A DNA stretch of 64,000 bases, taken from NCBI RefSeq assembly GCF_900104725.1, contig NZ_LT629758.1:1-64000 (forward strand), in the 5' to 3' direction. Origin of the DNA: Actinoplanes derwentensis (GTDB taxonomy: Bacteria; Actinomycetota; Actinomycetes; Mycobacteriales; Micromonosporaceae). The notes under the pieces are model-generated. The model worked only from the letters and a program-made list of their open reading frames with translations, was not told where the DNA came from and searched no databases. The translations under genes were made by a program, and so were the position numbers. Below, one piece after another: positions 1 through 8,860 of the stretch (position 1 is the stretch's first letter; every line of letters starts with the position of its first letter).

Positions 1-2395
1 GGGGCTATCGGGTGCGATCCCGGGTCGGCACCGGCGCGTTCCGGATCGACCTGGCCGTGCGGGCGTCCCCCGGCGCAACGCCCCGTTCGCGCTCGGCATC
101 GAATGCGACGGCACCACGTACGACTCGGCGCCCGCCGCCCGGGACCGGGACCGGCTGCGCGAACGGGTACTACAGGACCTCGGCTGGCGGCTGCACCGGA
201 TCTGGGGCACCGCCTGGTACCTCGACCGCGAACACGAGGAACAGCGGCTGCGTGCGGCGATCGAGGCGGCCCTGGCCGGGTACCCGGCCGACGAGCAGGC
301 GCCCGAACTGGACGGCAGCACCGTGCCGGACCCGGCCGAGATCGAGGGCGAGGTCGAGGACGAGGAACGTGAGCCGGTCCTGGTCGTCGAGACCGAAGCG
401 GGGTACGCCCCGGTGACGGTCCTCGCCGACGCACACGTCGACGGCCTGGCCCACGACCCGGCCGACACCTTGGCCGACGCTCTCGCCGATGTGGACGAGG
501 ATGCCGACGCTTACCTGGCCGGGTTCGCGGACGTGCGGCAGGAGATGGCCCCGCGGGAGTGGTCGCACGCCTTCCCGGGCGCCCACGACGAGGAACTGTC
601 GTGGGAGGAGACCCCACCGGTGTGGGCGGGCGCCATGGACCTCGACCCCGACCTCGAACCGGTTGCGGCGGAACAGGCCTTCCCCGCGGCGTTCGATCTG
701 CCGGCCGAGTTCGATCTGCCGGTGGCGTTCGGGCCGCCGGCCGTGGCTGACTCGCCCGCCGAGGCGGAACAGGTGTTCAGCGGGCCGCCCGCCGAGGCGG
801 AACCGATGCTCACCGAGGAGACGGGGGTACGGCCCGCGGTGTTCGAGCGGGTGTCCCGCACCGAGCCCGCCGAGTCCGCCGGGGCCGTGCCGGAGGTTCG
901 GGCGGCGGTGTTCGAGCAGGTGAACCGGGCCGAAGAGGAGACCCGGGTCCGGCCGGCCGTCTTCGAGAAGGTCAACCGGGGCGAGGTGGCGCGTGCCGCC
1001 GTCGAGTCGGGCAACCTCATCCACGGCGACATCGACGACGAGCCCCGGGTCACCGCGGCCGTCTTCGAGCGGGTGAGCCGGGCGGACCTGGCCAGGGCCG
1101 AGACCGCCCGAGCCGAAGCCGCCCGGGCCGCGACGGAACGGGCCGAAGCTGTTCGGGCCGCCACGGAACGGGCCGAAGCCGTTCAGGCCGAGGCGAAACT
1201 GGCCGAAGCCGCCCGGGCCGAAGGGGCACGGGCTGCGCAGGCCGCGCTCGCTGAGGCGGCCCTGGAGGAGGCGGCTCTCGCCGAGACCTCCCGCGTGGAG
1301 ATCGCCCGGGCTGAAGCTGCAGCCCGGGCTGCAGCTGAAGCGCGGCTGAGGCCGAGGAGATCGCCCTCGCCGACGCGGTGCGGGCCGAGGCCGACTTCCA
1401 CGCTCCGGTAACCGTCTACGGGCTGCCCGACGTCCAGCCGGTCTTCGTCGCACCCGTCGAGGCTCCGGGGCCCGCGCGCAAGAGCACCCGGCCGCGGACC
1501 ACGCGCACCATCCGGCCGGTGAAGAGCACCGTCGCCGAGACGACGGCCGGCGAGACGACGGCCGCGAAGGCGCCGACGGCTCCGAAGGAGAGCACGGCTC
1601 CGAAGAAGACGACAGCTCCGAGAAAGACAGCGGCCCCGAAGGAGAATGCGGCTCCGGCGAAGGCGGCGGCCTTGAAGGAGACGAACAAGGAGACGACGGC
1701 ACCGAAAGCGGCCGGGAAGGTCGAGGCGGCGGCGATGGAGGTGCACCACGGGCCGGACGAGTGGGCCCACCCGTACCAGAAGGCGCAATTGGCCCCGCTG
1801 CCTGCCGGAACCGGCCTCACCGACCCGGAGAGCCGCCCCCACCTCGCCGACGCGATCCGGCGGATCGCCGCCGTCGAGGGGCCGGTGCACGTCAGCGTCG
1901 TCCTTCAGCGGATGCGTGAGGCCTGGTCGATCGCCCGGATCACCAAGCCGGCCCGGACCGTGATCGACGCCGAGATCGCGGCGCAGGCCGAGAAGGCCCG
2001 GGTCACCTGGGCGGACGAGTTCCTCGGTGATCCCGGCCAGATCGTGCCGGCGGTGCGGACCCGGGCCGGCGGGGGTGGCCCGCAAAGCCGATCAGGTCGC
2101 CGACTCCGAGCTGCGGGGTGGCGCTGGAGCATCTGGTCCAGGACGCCGGGGCGATCGAGGTGGAGGGTCTGCTCGCCGCGACCGGGAAGCTGTTCGGATG
2201 GGCGGCGCGCCGGTCCGGGAACTGGACGACCGGCTCACCGGGCTGGTCGCCGACCTGGTCGGCGAAGGTATGCTGGAACGCCGCGACGAACGGGCTCAGC
2301 GCCGCCCACGACCTGCCCGATCCGCTCGCTCTGCCCCGCCACGACGCGGCGCCGTCGCGCTCCCGGAAAAGGGTGCGCAGCTGATCTTTGGATAA
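1..2395 (+). pseudogene. Decayed 3' end of a DUF4011/DUF3320-type helicase gene (partial)
   Basis: The reading frame enters from outside the window. It first encodes the endonuclease-like C-terminal module common in these large SF1 helicases, with the stretches FRIDLAVR and FALGIECDGTTYDS followed by GWRLHRIWGTAWY. A DUF3320-like segment at about 1830-2030 contains HLADAIRRIAAVEGPVHV. No single frame is intact: it changes near 70-83, 1340-1348, 2070, 2117 and 2210, and residual homology can be followed across every break. Between the two domains lie four copies of an AVFExVxR motif (about 835-1085), a long Ala/Glu heptad-like stretch (about 1085-1340) and a Lys/Ala/Thr/Pro-rich histone-H1-like stretch (about 1470-1730). 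Either the gene is decaying or the assembly is poor here; the number of shifts favours decay. Family assignment comes from remembered motifs. Confidence 0.7.
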
Positions 2396-2492
2396 AGCGA
2401 TTCGGAGGGCGTCTTTCCAGCTCAAGGCCGTTTAGGGAACGGTGAATTAACGTCCGGAGAACTGCTGGCCGCGCTTTCTGATAATTGCGGTA

Positions 2493-3776
2493 ATGGCTTA
2501 CCGTGGCGGCGTGCCCGTCAATGTCGAGGCTGTTTTCCGGAGTGAGACGCCGGCCCGTCTGCGGTTGTGGGCGGTGCTCGCCGCGGGCGCGGCCGCCGCC
2601 CTGCTGCTCGCCCTCACTCTGGTGATGGCCGGGGTGCGCGAACAGGTCCGGGTCATCGGGCTCCAAGCCGCGCCGCAGGCCGCCACCGCCGCCGACCTCT
2701 ACTTCGCCCTAAGTGACCTGGATGCCCAGGTCACCCGGATCCTGCTGGCCGGCGACAGCGACGAACTGGCCGGCAGTCGTGTCGACGCGCTCGGCATCTA
2801 CCGGGACCGCGGCTACCAGGTCGACCATGATCTGCGACTGCTGCTGACCACGGACGCGGAACCGGCTGTCGTGCTCCGCGTCATGGACGGGCTCACCGTC
2901 TACCGGCAGCGTGTCGGCCAGGCCCTGACCGCGCCGGACTCGCTGGGATACTGGACCCAGGCCACCAACCTGCTGCACCTGCGGATCCTGCCGGACGCGG
3001 CCCGGTTGCGGGAGGCCAGCACCGGACGGCTCGACGCGGCGTACCGGGCGAAAGCCGCCTATGAGTCAGCGGGTTCCGCCGTCGTGATCGTTCTCGGCGG
3101 GGCGCTGGTCGGGCTGCTGATCCAGCTGCAGATCTGGATGGCCCGCCGGTTCCGGCGCAACTGGAACCCGGCTCTGGTCGTGGCCACCGGCCTGAGTGTG
3201 CTGTTGCTGGCCGCCGCGGTCCTGGTACTGCAGCTGCAGTCCCGGCAGCTCGCCGACGGGCGCGACGACGGGCTCGGGCCCTACCTCGCCCTCTCCGAAC
3301 TGCGGGCCCTCGGTTACGACGCGGCCGCCGACACCGGGCGATATCTGGTCAGCGGCAACCTTTCCTACTACCGCGACGACTTCACCGGGAAAGCCGCCTG
3401 CCTGACCGGCGAGGCCCCCTGCGACACCTCGGCCACGGGCGGTCTGTCCCGTCTCGCCGGGGCGGAAGCGGCCGTGCGCTGGGCCGGTTACCAGCGGGTC
3501 CATCTGCGCATCCTCAACCTCGCCGACGCCGGCCGCGCCGACGAGGCTACCCGGCTGCTCACCGGCATCCGTCGCGGTGACGCGGCCTTCGACTTCGCCT
3601 GGTTCGACGCGTCGGTGGCCGAGGTCGCCGGCGAGCGCGAGCAGGACTTCGCTCGGGCGCTCCGCGCCGCGGAGACCACCATGACCGGTTCCACCGTGCT
3701 GCCGGGCGCGATTCTCACCGTGGTCGTCGCGCTGATCCCCATGGCCGTACGCCGCCGCCTGGCCGAGTACCGATGA
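2493..3776 (+). CDS. Four-helix membrane protein with two extracytoplasmic sensor domains (GlnX-like)
   Basis: The 427-residue protein has predicted membrane helices at about 24-46, 196-218, 230-250 and 397-417. These enclose two helical extracytoplasmic domains of roughly 145 residues each, so the protein looks like an internal duplication. The layout resembles the mycobacterial tandem-sensor protein GlnX, which works with a periplasmic binding protein upstream of PknG. Here the next gene encodes a PstS-like lipoprotein and no kinase is adjacent. The second outer domain has a Cys pair about nine residues apart (GKAACLTGEAPC) that could form a disulfide. The start could instead be the in-frame GTG at 2511, and neither start has a strong ribosome site. 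A signalling role with the neighbour is inferred from layout only. Confidence 0.75.
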   Translation: MAYRGGVPVNVEAVFRSETPARLRLWAVLAAGAAAALLLALTLVMAGVREQVRVIGLQAAPQAATAADLYFALSDLDAQVTRILLAGDSDELAGSRVDALGIYRDRGYQVDHDLRLLLTTDAEPAVVLRVMDGLTVYRQRVGQALTAPDSLGYWTQATNLLHLRILPDAARLREASTGRLDAAYRAKAAYESAGSAVVIVLGGALVGLLIQLQIWMARRFRRNWNPALVVATGLSVLLLAAAVLVLQLQSRQLADGRDDGLGPYLALSELRALGYDAAADTGRYLVSGNLSYYRDDFTGKAACLTGEAPCDTSATGGLSRLAGAEAAVRWAGYQRVHLRILNLADAGRADEATRLLTGIRRGDAAFDFAWFDASVAEVAGEREQDFARALRAAETTMTGSTVLPGAILTVVVALIPMAVRRRLAEYR

Positions 3777-3822
3777 CTCGCCCCAGCGCCGCGTCGTCGC
3801 CGTACCTGCCGCTTGCCCTGCC

Positions 3823-3882
3823 GCCGTGCCGTCTCCGCGCCGGCCGCGCTCCGCTGCCGTGCCGTCTCCGCGCCGGCCGCGC
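3823..3882 (+). repeat. Short direct repeat, two units
   Basis: A 27-bp GC-only sequence beginning GCCGTGCCGTCTCCGCGCC occurs at about 3823 and again at about 3856, a 33-bp period. It lies in the 132-bp gap between the membrane sensor and the binding protein. No function is evident. Confidence 0.7.
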
Positions 3883-3911
3883 CCGGCCGCCGTCCGAAAG
3901 GAAACACCGTG

Positions 3912-4955
3912 ATGAAGCTGCGGGCCCTCGCCGTCGTGGCGCTGCTCGCGACGGCGGGCTGTCAGGCGCCCGAACCGGAACCGGTGCGGATCTCCTGCGG
4001 CTCCGGGCCGGTGACCGGGCAGGGGTCGTCGGCGCAGACGAACGCCGTCAACGCCTGGATCAAGGCCTATCAGATCGCCTGCCCGGAGGCAACCGTCGAA
4101 TACGCGAGCACCGGTTCCGGAGCCGGTGTGCGGGCGTTCCTCACCGGAACCGGGGACTTCGCCGGAACCGACACCCCGCTCAGCACCGCCGACCAGGCCA
4201 AAGCCGACGCCCGCTGCGGCACCGGCCCGGCGGTCCATCTGCCGCTGGTGGCCGGGCCGATCGCGCTCGCTTACAACGTCGCCGGAGTCGACAGTCTGCG
4301 GCTGCGGCCGGACACCATCGCCCGGATCCTCAGCGGCCGGATCACCGTCTGGAACGATCCGGCCGTCGCCGCCGACAATCAGGGCGTCGCCCTGCCCGCC
4401 ACGGCGATCCGGGTGGTGCACCGGTCCGACGACTCCGGCACCACCGCGAACGTCCTCGCCTATCTGGCGGTGGCGGCCCCGTCGGTCTGGACCCACGGCA
4501 CCGGCAGTGCGTGGCCACTTCGTGGCGGCGACGGCCGTCGTGGCAGTCACCGGGTGGTGGCCGCGATCGCCGGGACCGACGGCGCGATCGGGTACGTGGA
4601 ATCCTCGTACGCCCGGGTCAATGATCTTCCCGGGGTTCGGGTGGGCACCTCGGACGGCCGCTGGGCCGATCCCACCGACCACGCGGCCGGCCTGACGATC
4701 GCCGCGGCCACCGTCTCCGGTGCCGGCGGCGACCTGCGCCTGGCGATCGACCACACGGTCACCGGCGGCGCCTACCCGATCGTCTCGGTCACCTACGAGG
4801 TGGTGTGCCGGGGCTCCGTCTCCGGGGTGGCCCGCAGCTTCCTCGGTTACGCCGCGAGCGAGGCCGGCCAGGAGGCCGCCGCGAACGCCGGGTTCGCCCC
4901 GTTACCGCCGGCTCTCCGCGAACAGGTGGTCGCGAGCGTGGCTGAGCTGGGATGA
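3912..4955 (+). CDS. PstS-like phosphate-family substrate-binding lipoprotein
   Basis: The start at 3912 follows a GAAAGGAA ribosome site and gives a lipoprotein signal, MKLRALAVVALLATAGC, with the acylated Cys at residue 17; an in-frame GTG sits directly before it at 3909. The mature protein has the PstS-type ligand-loop pattern: GQGSSAQTNAVNAW, then YASTGSGAGVRAF, GTDTPLS and later HRSDDSGTTANV. It is 347 residues long, within the usual PstS range. No pstC/A/B genes are nearby, so transport is unlikely. Pairing with the tandem-sensor gene 132 bp upstream suggests a ligand-sensing role, which is inference. The ligand may be phosphate or another anion. Confidence 0.8.
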   Translation: MKLRALAVVALLATAGCQAPEPEPVRISCGSGPVTGQGSSAQTNAVNAWIKAYQIACPEATVEYASTGSGAGVRAFLTGTGDFAGTDTPLSTADQAKADARCGTGPAVHLPLVAGPIALAYNVAGVDSLRLRPDTIARILSGRITVWNDPAVAADNQGVALPATAIRVVHRSDDSGTTANVLAYLAVAAPSVWTHGTGSAWPLRGGDGRRGSHRVVAAIAGTDGAIGYVESSYARVNDLPGVRVGTSDGRWADPTDHAAGLTIAAATVSGAGGDLRLAIDHTVTGGAYPIVSVTYEVVCRGSVSGVARSFLGYAASEAGQEAAANAGFAPLPPALREQVVASVAELG

Positions 4956-5037
4956 ACCGAGCGCCGGGTCACCGGTGCGGCCGGCGAGGGAGCAGGCACG
5001 GCGGAGCCAGTGCGGTGAGCGCCGCACGTCGGTCTGG

Positions 5038-5082
5038 CGACCGGCGGATGCGGTCCAAGGGGGTGGCCGCATCCGCCGGTCG
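5038..5082. terminator. Bidirectional terminator hairpin
   Basis: A perfect 16-bp stem (5038-5053 with 5067-5082, left arm CGACCGGCGGATGCGG) with a 13-nt loop sits between the convergent binding-protein and araD genes. Confidence 0.85.
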
Positions 5083-5090
5083 TGGGGTGC

Positions 5091-5798
5091 CTACTTCGGC
5101 GGGTTGCCGTAGTAGGCACCCGGCCCGTGTTTGCGCTTGAAGTGGCGCTCCTGCAGGTGCTGCGGGGTGGTGGCGGCCGGGTTGAGGGCCAGCGTCTTGA
5201 TGGCCATCTCGGCGACGGCCTCCAGGATGATGCCGTTCTCGACCGACTTCATCGGGGTGGCGCCCCAGGTGAACGGCCCGTGGTTGGCGACCAGGGCGGC
5301 CGGCATCCCGGCGGCGGCCTCGTCGTCACCGATGCGTTCGACGATGACCCGGCCGGTGTTCAGCTCGTAGTCGGTGGCGCACTCCTCGGGCGTGAGCCCG
5401 CGGGTCACCGGGACCGGGCCGTCGAACGTGTCGGCGTGTGTGGTGCCGAGGACCGGGATGTCCAGGTCGGCCTGGGCGAAGGCGACCGCGTTCGTCGAGT
5501 GGGTGTGGGTGACCCCGCCGATCGACGGCCACGCCAGGTAGAACGCGCGGTGGCTCTCGCTGTCGACCGACGGCCGCAGGTCACCGTCGAGGACCTTGCC
5601 GGTGGCGAGGTCGACGGGCACCAGGTCGTCCTCGGTCAGGTCGTCGTAGGCGACACCGGAGGGCTTGATCACGTACAGCCCGGCCTCCCGGTCGATGCCG
5701 CTGACGTTTCCCCAGGTGAGCTGAGCGAGCTTGGCCAGCGGAATCCTCTGATTGGCCAGCAGCACGGCCCGGCGCAGGGCCGGCGAACCGTAAGTCAC
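5091..5798 (-). CDS. araD: L-ribulose-5-phosphate 4-epimerase
   Basis: This 235-residue class II aldolase-fold enzyme converts L-ribulose 5-phosphate to D-xylulose 5-phosphate, the last step of L-arabinose catabolism. Visible family motifs are TWGNVSG near the N-terminus, the zinc ligands of HTHS (about residues 96-99) and the third His in ANHGPFTWG. The length matches E. coli AraD. Translation starts at a GTG with GAGGAGAAG about 5 bases upstream. Two LacI-type operator copies lie 25 and 83 bp upstream of the start, tying it to the LacI regulator and importer about 1-3 kb away. It is transcribed separately from araA. Confidence 0.95.
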   Translation of the reverse strand: MTYGSPALRRAVLLANQRIPLAKLAQLTWGNVSGIDREAGLYVIKPSGVAYDDLTEDDLVPVDLATGKVLDGDLRPSVDSESHRAFYLAWPSIGGVTHTHSTNAVAFAQADLDIPVLGTTHADTFDGPVPVTRGLTPEECATDYELNTGRVIVERIGDDEAAAGMPAALVANHGPFTWGATPMKSVENGIILEAVAEMAIKTLALNPAATTPQHLQERHFKRKHGPGAYYGNPPK

Positions 5799-5822
5799 GT
5801 CGTCTTCTCCTCGACCGGCGGA

Positions 5823-5836
5823 TGTTAGCGCTCACC
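5823..5836. promoter_or_regulatory. LacI-type operator, araD-proximal copy
   Basis: TGTTAGCGCTCACC matches the palindrome TGTTAGCGCTAACA at 12 of 14 bases. It lies 25 bp upstream of the araD start, where a bound repressor would block transcription. Confidence 0.65.
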
Positions 5837-5880
5837 CTAGCGGAGCCGGGTCGTCACGATACAGGGCCGAAACACCCGAG

Positions 5881-5894
5881 TGTTAGCGACAACA
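5881..5894. promoter_or_regulatory. LacI-type operator, araD-distal copy
   Basis: TGTTAGCGACAACA matches TGTTAGCGCTAACA at 12 of 14 bases. Its centre is 58 bp (about 5.5 helical turns) from the proximal copy, a spacing that would allow looping or two repressor dimers. Confidence 0.6.
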
Positions 5895-5911
5895 GGTCTC
5901 CTGCCTCGACG

Positions 5912-6373
5912 CTACCGGCTCTGGGTGACGCTCCGGACCATGTTGCGGAAGCGGCCGTAGTCGGCGCGGGTGTTTGCGGTGCGCTGCGCCGGGACGCGCA
6001 GGTGGCCGGGAACGTTCGGCGGTGGCAGCAGCCAGGTGAAGTCGGCGCCGCCCAGGGTGATGGTCCGCCCGGCGGGGCAGATGCCGGAGCGCCGGTCGGC
6101 CACCGCGCCGGTCGGGCCGTAAACGATCAGCAGACCGGTTCGGGAGGTGCCGAGGTGCACCGCCCAGGCCTCCCCGTAACCGGGCAGTCCGCTGCCGGCC
6201 GCGGTCAGCAGGGTGTCCCGTCCGCGCAGCGGCACGATGATCTCGTGACCGGCGGCGTCGCGGATGTGCAGGGTGCCGGCGAGCCGTGGGGCCCGGCGCC
6301 GGAACCAGGCGCTCACACCCGTGCTGGTGGGCGTCTCCGGAAACGGCGTCTCATCGGTGAGCACCCCTCGCAC
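5912..6373 (-). CDS. Hypothetical protein, 153 residues
   Basis: I do not recognise this protein. It has no signal peptide or membrane helix. It looks beta-rich, with the core GTLHIRDAAGHEIIVPLRG, a later AWAVHLGTSRTGLLIVYG, and a basic Arg-rich tail. It starts at a GTG, with a second in-frame GTG at 6364. It lies between the LacI regulator and araD in the same direction, but a terminator hairpin at 6432-6469 separates it from the regulator and the araD operator region separates it from araD. Codon usage matches its neighbours. Confidence 0.6.
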   Translation of the reverse strand: MRGVLTDETPFPETPTSTGVSAWFRRRAPRLAGTLHIRDAAGHEIIVPLRGRDTLLTAAGSGLPGYGEAWAVHLGTSRTGLLIVYGPTGAVADRRSGICPAGRTITLGGADFTWLLPPPNVPGHLRVPAQRTANTRADYGRFRNMVRSVTQSR

Positions 6374-6431
6374 TGTAGCGGCGTGCCGCCGGGGCGCAAC
6401 CCTCGGTCACCGGAGCGAGCCGAGATTGGCA

Positions 6432-6469
6432 CCGCCCCGGACCGGGGTGCTGGCACCGGTCCGGGGCGG
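6432..6469. terminator. Terminator downstream of the LacI regulator
   Basis: A perfect 14-bp stem (CCGCCCCGGACCGG, 6432-6445, pairing with 6456-6469) with a 10-nt loop lies 45 bp beyond the stop codon of the regulator. Confidence 0.8.
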
Positions 6470-6513
6470 GCGTCTGGGTGAAGACCAGGTCGGATGTCGG
6501 GGGAGACCGCTGG

Positions 6514-7602
6514 TCAGGTGTGTGGTGGGCCGGCGCTGGCCCGGGCCACGACGCGGGGTGCGACCACCACGTCCTCCGGCGGGTCGTCGCCGTCGGGGGC
6601 GGCCATGTGGCGCAGCAGCAGGGACAGGGCGCGCCGCCCCAGTTCGGCGAAGTCCTGGTGGACGGTGGTGAGCGGGGGCAGGAAGTAGCCGGAGTCGGGC
6701 ATGTCGTCGAAGCCGGTGACGCTGACGTCGCCGGGCACCCGGCGGCCGGATTCGTGCATGGCGAGGAGGACCCCCAGCGCGATCCGGTCGTTGGCGCAGA
6801 AGACGGCGGTCACGGCCGGGTCGGCGGCGAGACGGCGGCCCTGGTCGTACCCCGCTTCGGCGTCCCACCATCCGGTGGTGACGGCCGGGACGACGGCGCC
6901 GGCCGCGTAGAGGGTCTCGCGCCAGCCGTCGACCCTGGACTGTGCCTCGGGCCAGTCGAGGGGTCCGGCGACGTGGTGCACGGTGGCGTGGCCGAGGTCG
7001 AGCAGGTGCCGGGTGGCCAGGCGGGCTCCGGCGGCGTTGTCCACCCGTACCGTCGGGAAGCCGGCTTGTCCGTCTCCGCCGACGGCGACGCAGGGCATGC
7101 CGGCGGGCGCGTGGGTGAGCGCCGTGGTGACCGCGTGTTTGGGTGCGATGGCGATGATGCCGTCGACGCCGTGCTGGACGAGCCGGTCGACGGCTTCCAG
7201 GACGGGCCGGTGTGACAGGTCCCGGACGGTGGCGACGCTGACCAGGTAGCCGGCGGCGCGGGCGGCGCTCTCGATGCCGTAGAGCATCGACTCGGGCCCG
7301 AAGAGGGTGGTCTCGAACCCGACGATCCCGAGGGTGTGCGATTTGCGGGTGGCGAGGGTGCGCGCGGCCAGGTTGCGCCGGTAGTTGAGCGAGCGCATCG
7401 CGGCGAGCACTCGTTCCCGGGTCTCGGCGCGGACGTGCGGATGCTCGTTGATCACTCGCGACACGGTCTGGTGCGAGACGCCGGCCAGTTTGGCCACGTC
7501 ACGCATGACGCTGCCGCGCTCCTTGCCGGGTCTCGGCCGAAGTGCGAACGCGGGTGATTCGGGTGCCGGCTCGGGCCCCGGCACATGGTCAGGTGTCGCC
7601 AT
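6514..7602 (-). CDS. LacI-family repressor of the arabinose module
   Basis: The 362-residue protein has a LacI helix-turn-helix at about residues 33-80 (MRDVAKLAGVSHQTVSRVI, then the hinge-region LAARTLATRKS), followed by a periplasmic-binding-protein-like effector domain that includes GIVGFETTLFGPES and CANDRIALGVLLAMHESG. About 32 extra residues precede the helix-turn-helix. The chosen ATG has TAGGAATC upstream. It is divergent from the YtfQ-type importer, and palindromic operators lie on both sides of the intergenic region and upstream of araD. It is very likely the local repressor, relieved by arabinose or a derivative; the effector is inferred from context. Confidence 0.9.
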   Translation of the reverse strand: MATPDHVPGPEPAPESPAFALRPRPGKERGSVMRDVAKLAGVSHQTVSRVINEHPHVRAETRERVLAAMRSLNYRRNLAARTLATRKSHTLGIVGFETTLFGPESMLYGIESAARAAGYLVSVATVRDLSHRPVLEAVDRLVQHGVDGIIAIAPKHAVTTALTHAPAGMPCVAVGGDGQAGFPTVRVDNAAGARLATRHLLDLGHATVHHVAGPLDWPEAQSRVDGWRETLYAAGAVVPAVTTGWWDAEAGYDQGRRLAADPAVTAVFCANDRIALGVLLAMHESGRRVPGDVSVTGFDDMPDSGYFLPPLTTVHQDFAELGRRALSLLLRHMAAPDGDDPPEDVVVAPRVVARASAGPPHT

Positions 7603-7700
7603 TGGACGATTCCTAGCAGCTTCCGCTCGATCACCACGGGTGAGATAGGCGTTCTTGCAACAGATCTGAAACGTTGATCCATATCTCTTGACGACGTGGT

Positions 7701-7714
7701 TGAGAGCGGTAACA
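7701..7714. promoter_or_regulatory. Possible LacI operator for the regulator itself
   Basis: TGAGAGCGGTAACA matches the local operator consensus at 11 of 14 bases. It sits about 100 bp upstream of the regulator start in the divergent promoter region, so it may serve autoregulation. Confidence 0.4.
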
Positions 7715-7769
7715 CTCACGAAACGCAAGCTGTGACGGCGGTCGCAGCAGGACGGCGATTCTCGCGTGT

Positions 7770-7813
7770 TTGGGCTGGTCGCCCAGGCCGCTGATTGTTT
7801 GTTAACGGTAACA
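7770..7813 (+). promoter_or_regulatory. Importer promoter with overlapping operator
   Basis: The operator TGTTAACGGTAACA (7800-7813) is a near-perfect palindrome matching the araD sites at 12 of 14 bases. Just upstream is a weak promoter candidate: TTGGGC at 7770, a 17-bp spacer and GATTGT at 7793. The operator would then cover the start of transcription. The operator is well supported; the promoter boxes are tentative. Confidence 0.6.
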
Positions 7814-7830
7814 GTTCTGGAGGGGTTGTA

Positions 7831-8814
7831 GTGCGCAGGACTTTGTCTGTGGCGGTTTTTGGTGGCCTCCTGGCCGTGTCCACGCTTGCCGGTTGCGGTG
7901 GCAGTGACAGCGGCTCCGAGGGCGGCGGCGACGACGGCAAGCTCACGCTCGGTTTCTCCCAGGTGGGTGCCGAGAGTGGCTGGCGTACCGCCAACACCGA
8001 GTCGATCAAGGCGTCCGCCGCGGCCGCCGGGATCGAGCTGAAGTTCTCCGACGCGCAGGGCAAGCAGGAGAACCAGATCAGCGACATCCGTGGCTTCATC
8101 ACGCAGAAGGTCGACGTCATCGCCTTCTCGCCGGTGGTCACCTCCGGCTGGGACGCGGTGCTCAAGGAGGCCAAGGACGCCGACATCCCGGTCATCCTGA
8201 CCGACCGTGCCGTCGACTCGACCGACACCTCGCTGTACGAGTCCTTCATCGGCTCGGACTTCAAGGTGGAGGGCCAGAAGGCCGGCGAGTGGCTGGCCAA
8301 GGAGTACGAAGGTAAGACCGGCGACGTCAACATCGTCGAGCTGCAGGGCACCACGGGCTCGGCTCCGGCCATCGACCGGCAGACCGGCTTCGCCGACGCG
8401 ATCAAGGCGAACCCGAACCTGAAGATCGCCAAGTCGCAGACCGGTGACTTCAAGCGCGCCGACGGCAAGACGGTCATGGAGACCTTCCTGCAGTCGGTCC
8501 CGAAGATCGACGTGCTCTACGCCCACAACGACGACATGGGCCTGGGCGCGATCGAGGCCATCGAGGCCGCCGGCAAGGTGCCCGGCAAGGACATCAAGAT
8601 CATCACCGTCGACGCGGTCAAGGACGGTATGACGGCGCTGGCCGCGGGCAAGATCAACTTCATCGTCGAGTGCAGCCCGCTCCTCGGTGACCAGCTGATG
8701 GAGACCGCCAAGAAGGTCAAGGCCGGCGAAGCGGTGGAGAAGCGGATCCTCACCAAGGAGGGCACCTTCACCCCGGAGCAGGCCAAGGCCGAGCTCCCCA
8801 ACCGCAAGTACTGA
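7831..8814 (+). CDS. ytfQ: Sugar ABC importer, substrate-binding lipoprotein (YtfQ family)
   Basis: The GTG start at 7831 follows TGGAGGGG and gives a lipoprotein signal ending STLAGC. The mature protein matches the E. coli galactofuranose-binding protein YtfQ along its length: GFSQVGAESGWRTAN, KQENQISDIRGFI, LTDRAVDS, VELQGTTGSAPAIDR and LYAHNDDMGLGAIEAI. It is the first gene of the ytfQ-ytfR-ytfT-yjfF-araA run. Related importers in other bacteria have been assigned to L-arabinose, and the linkage to araA makes arabinose or an arabinofuranosyl sugar the likely substrate. A 16-bp hairpin follows the stop codon. Confidence 0.9.
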   Translation: MRRTLSVAVFGGLLAVSTLAGCGGSDSGSEGGGDDGKLTLGFSQVGAESGWRTANTESIKASAAAAGIELKFSDAQGKQENQISDIRGFITQKVDVIAFSPVVTSGWDAVLKEAKDADIPVILTDRAVDSTDTSLYESFIGSDFKVEGQKAGEWLAKEYEGKTGDVNIVELQGTTGSAPAIDRQTGFADAIKANPNLKIAKSQTGDFKRADGKTVMETFLQSVPKIDVLYAHNDDMGLGAIEAIEAAGKVPGKDIKIITVDAVKDGMTALAAGKINFIVECSPLLGDQLMETAKKVKAGEAVEKRILTKEGTFTPEQAKAELPNRKY

Positions 8815-8823
8815 TTGATTCGC

Positions 8824-8860
8824 CCGTAGGTCGCCCCGGCTCGTCCGGGGCGACCTACGG
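8824..8860 (+). promoter_or_regulatory. Intercistronic hairpin between ytfQ and ytfR
   Basis: A perfect 16-bp stem (CCGTAGGTCGCCCCGG, 8824-8839, with 8845-8860) and 5-nt loop lie between the binding-protein stop and the ATPase start. No U-tract follows. It probably stabilises the ytfQ message or causes partial termination, giving more binding protein than membrane components. Confidence 0.7.

Noticed and set aside
3773..4624. Alternative ORF starting in the stop of the tandem-sensor gene
   Set aside because: It is Arg/Pro-rich out-of-frame reading of the binding-protein gene; the lipoprotein signal and motifs fix the true frame.
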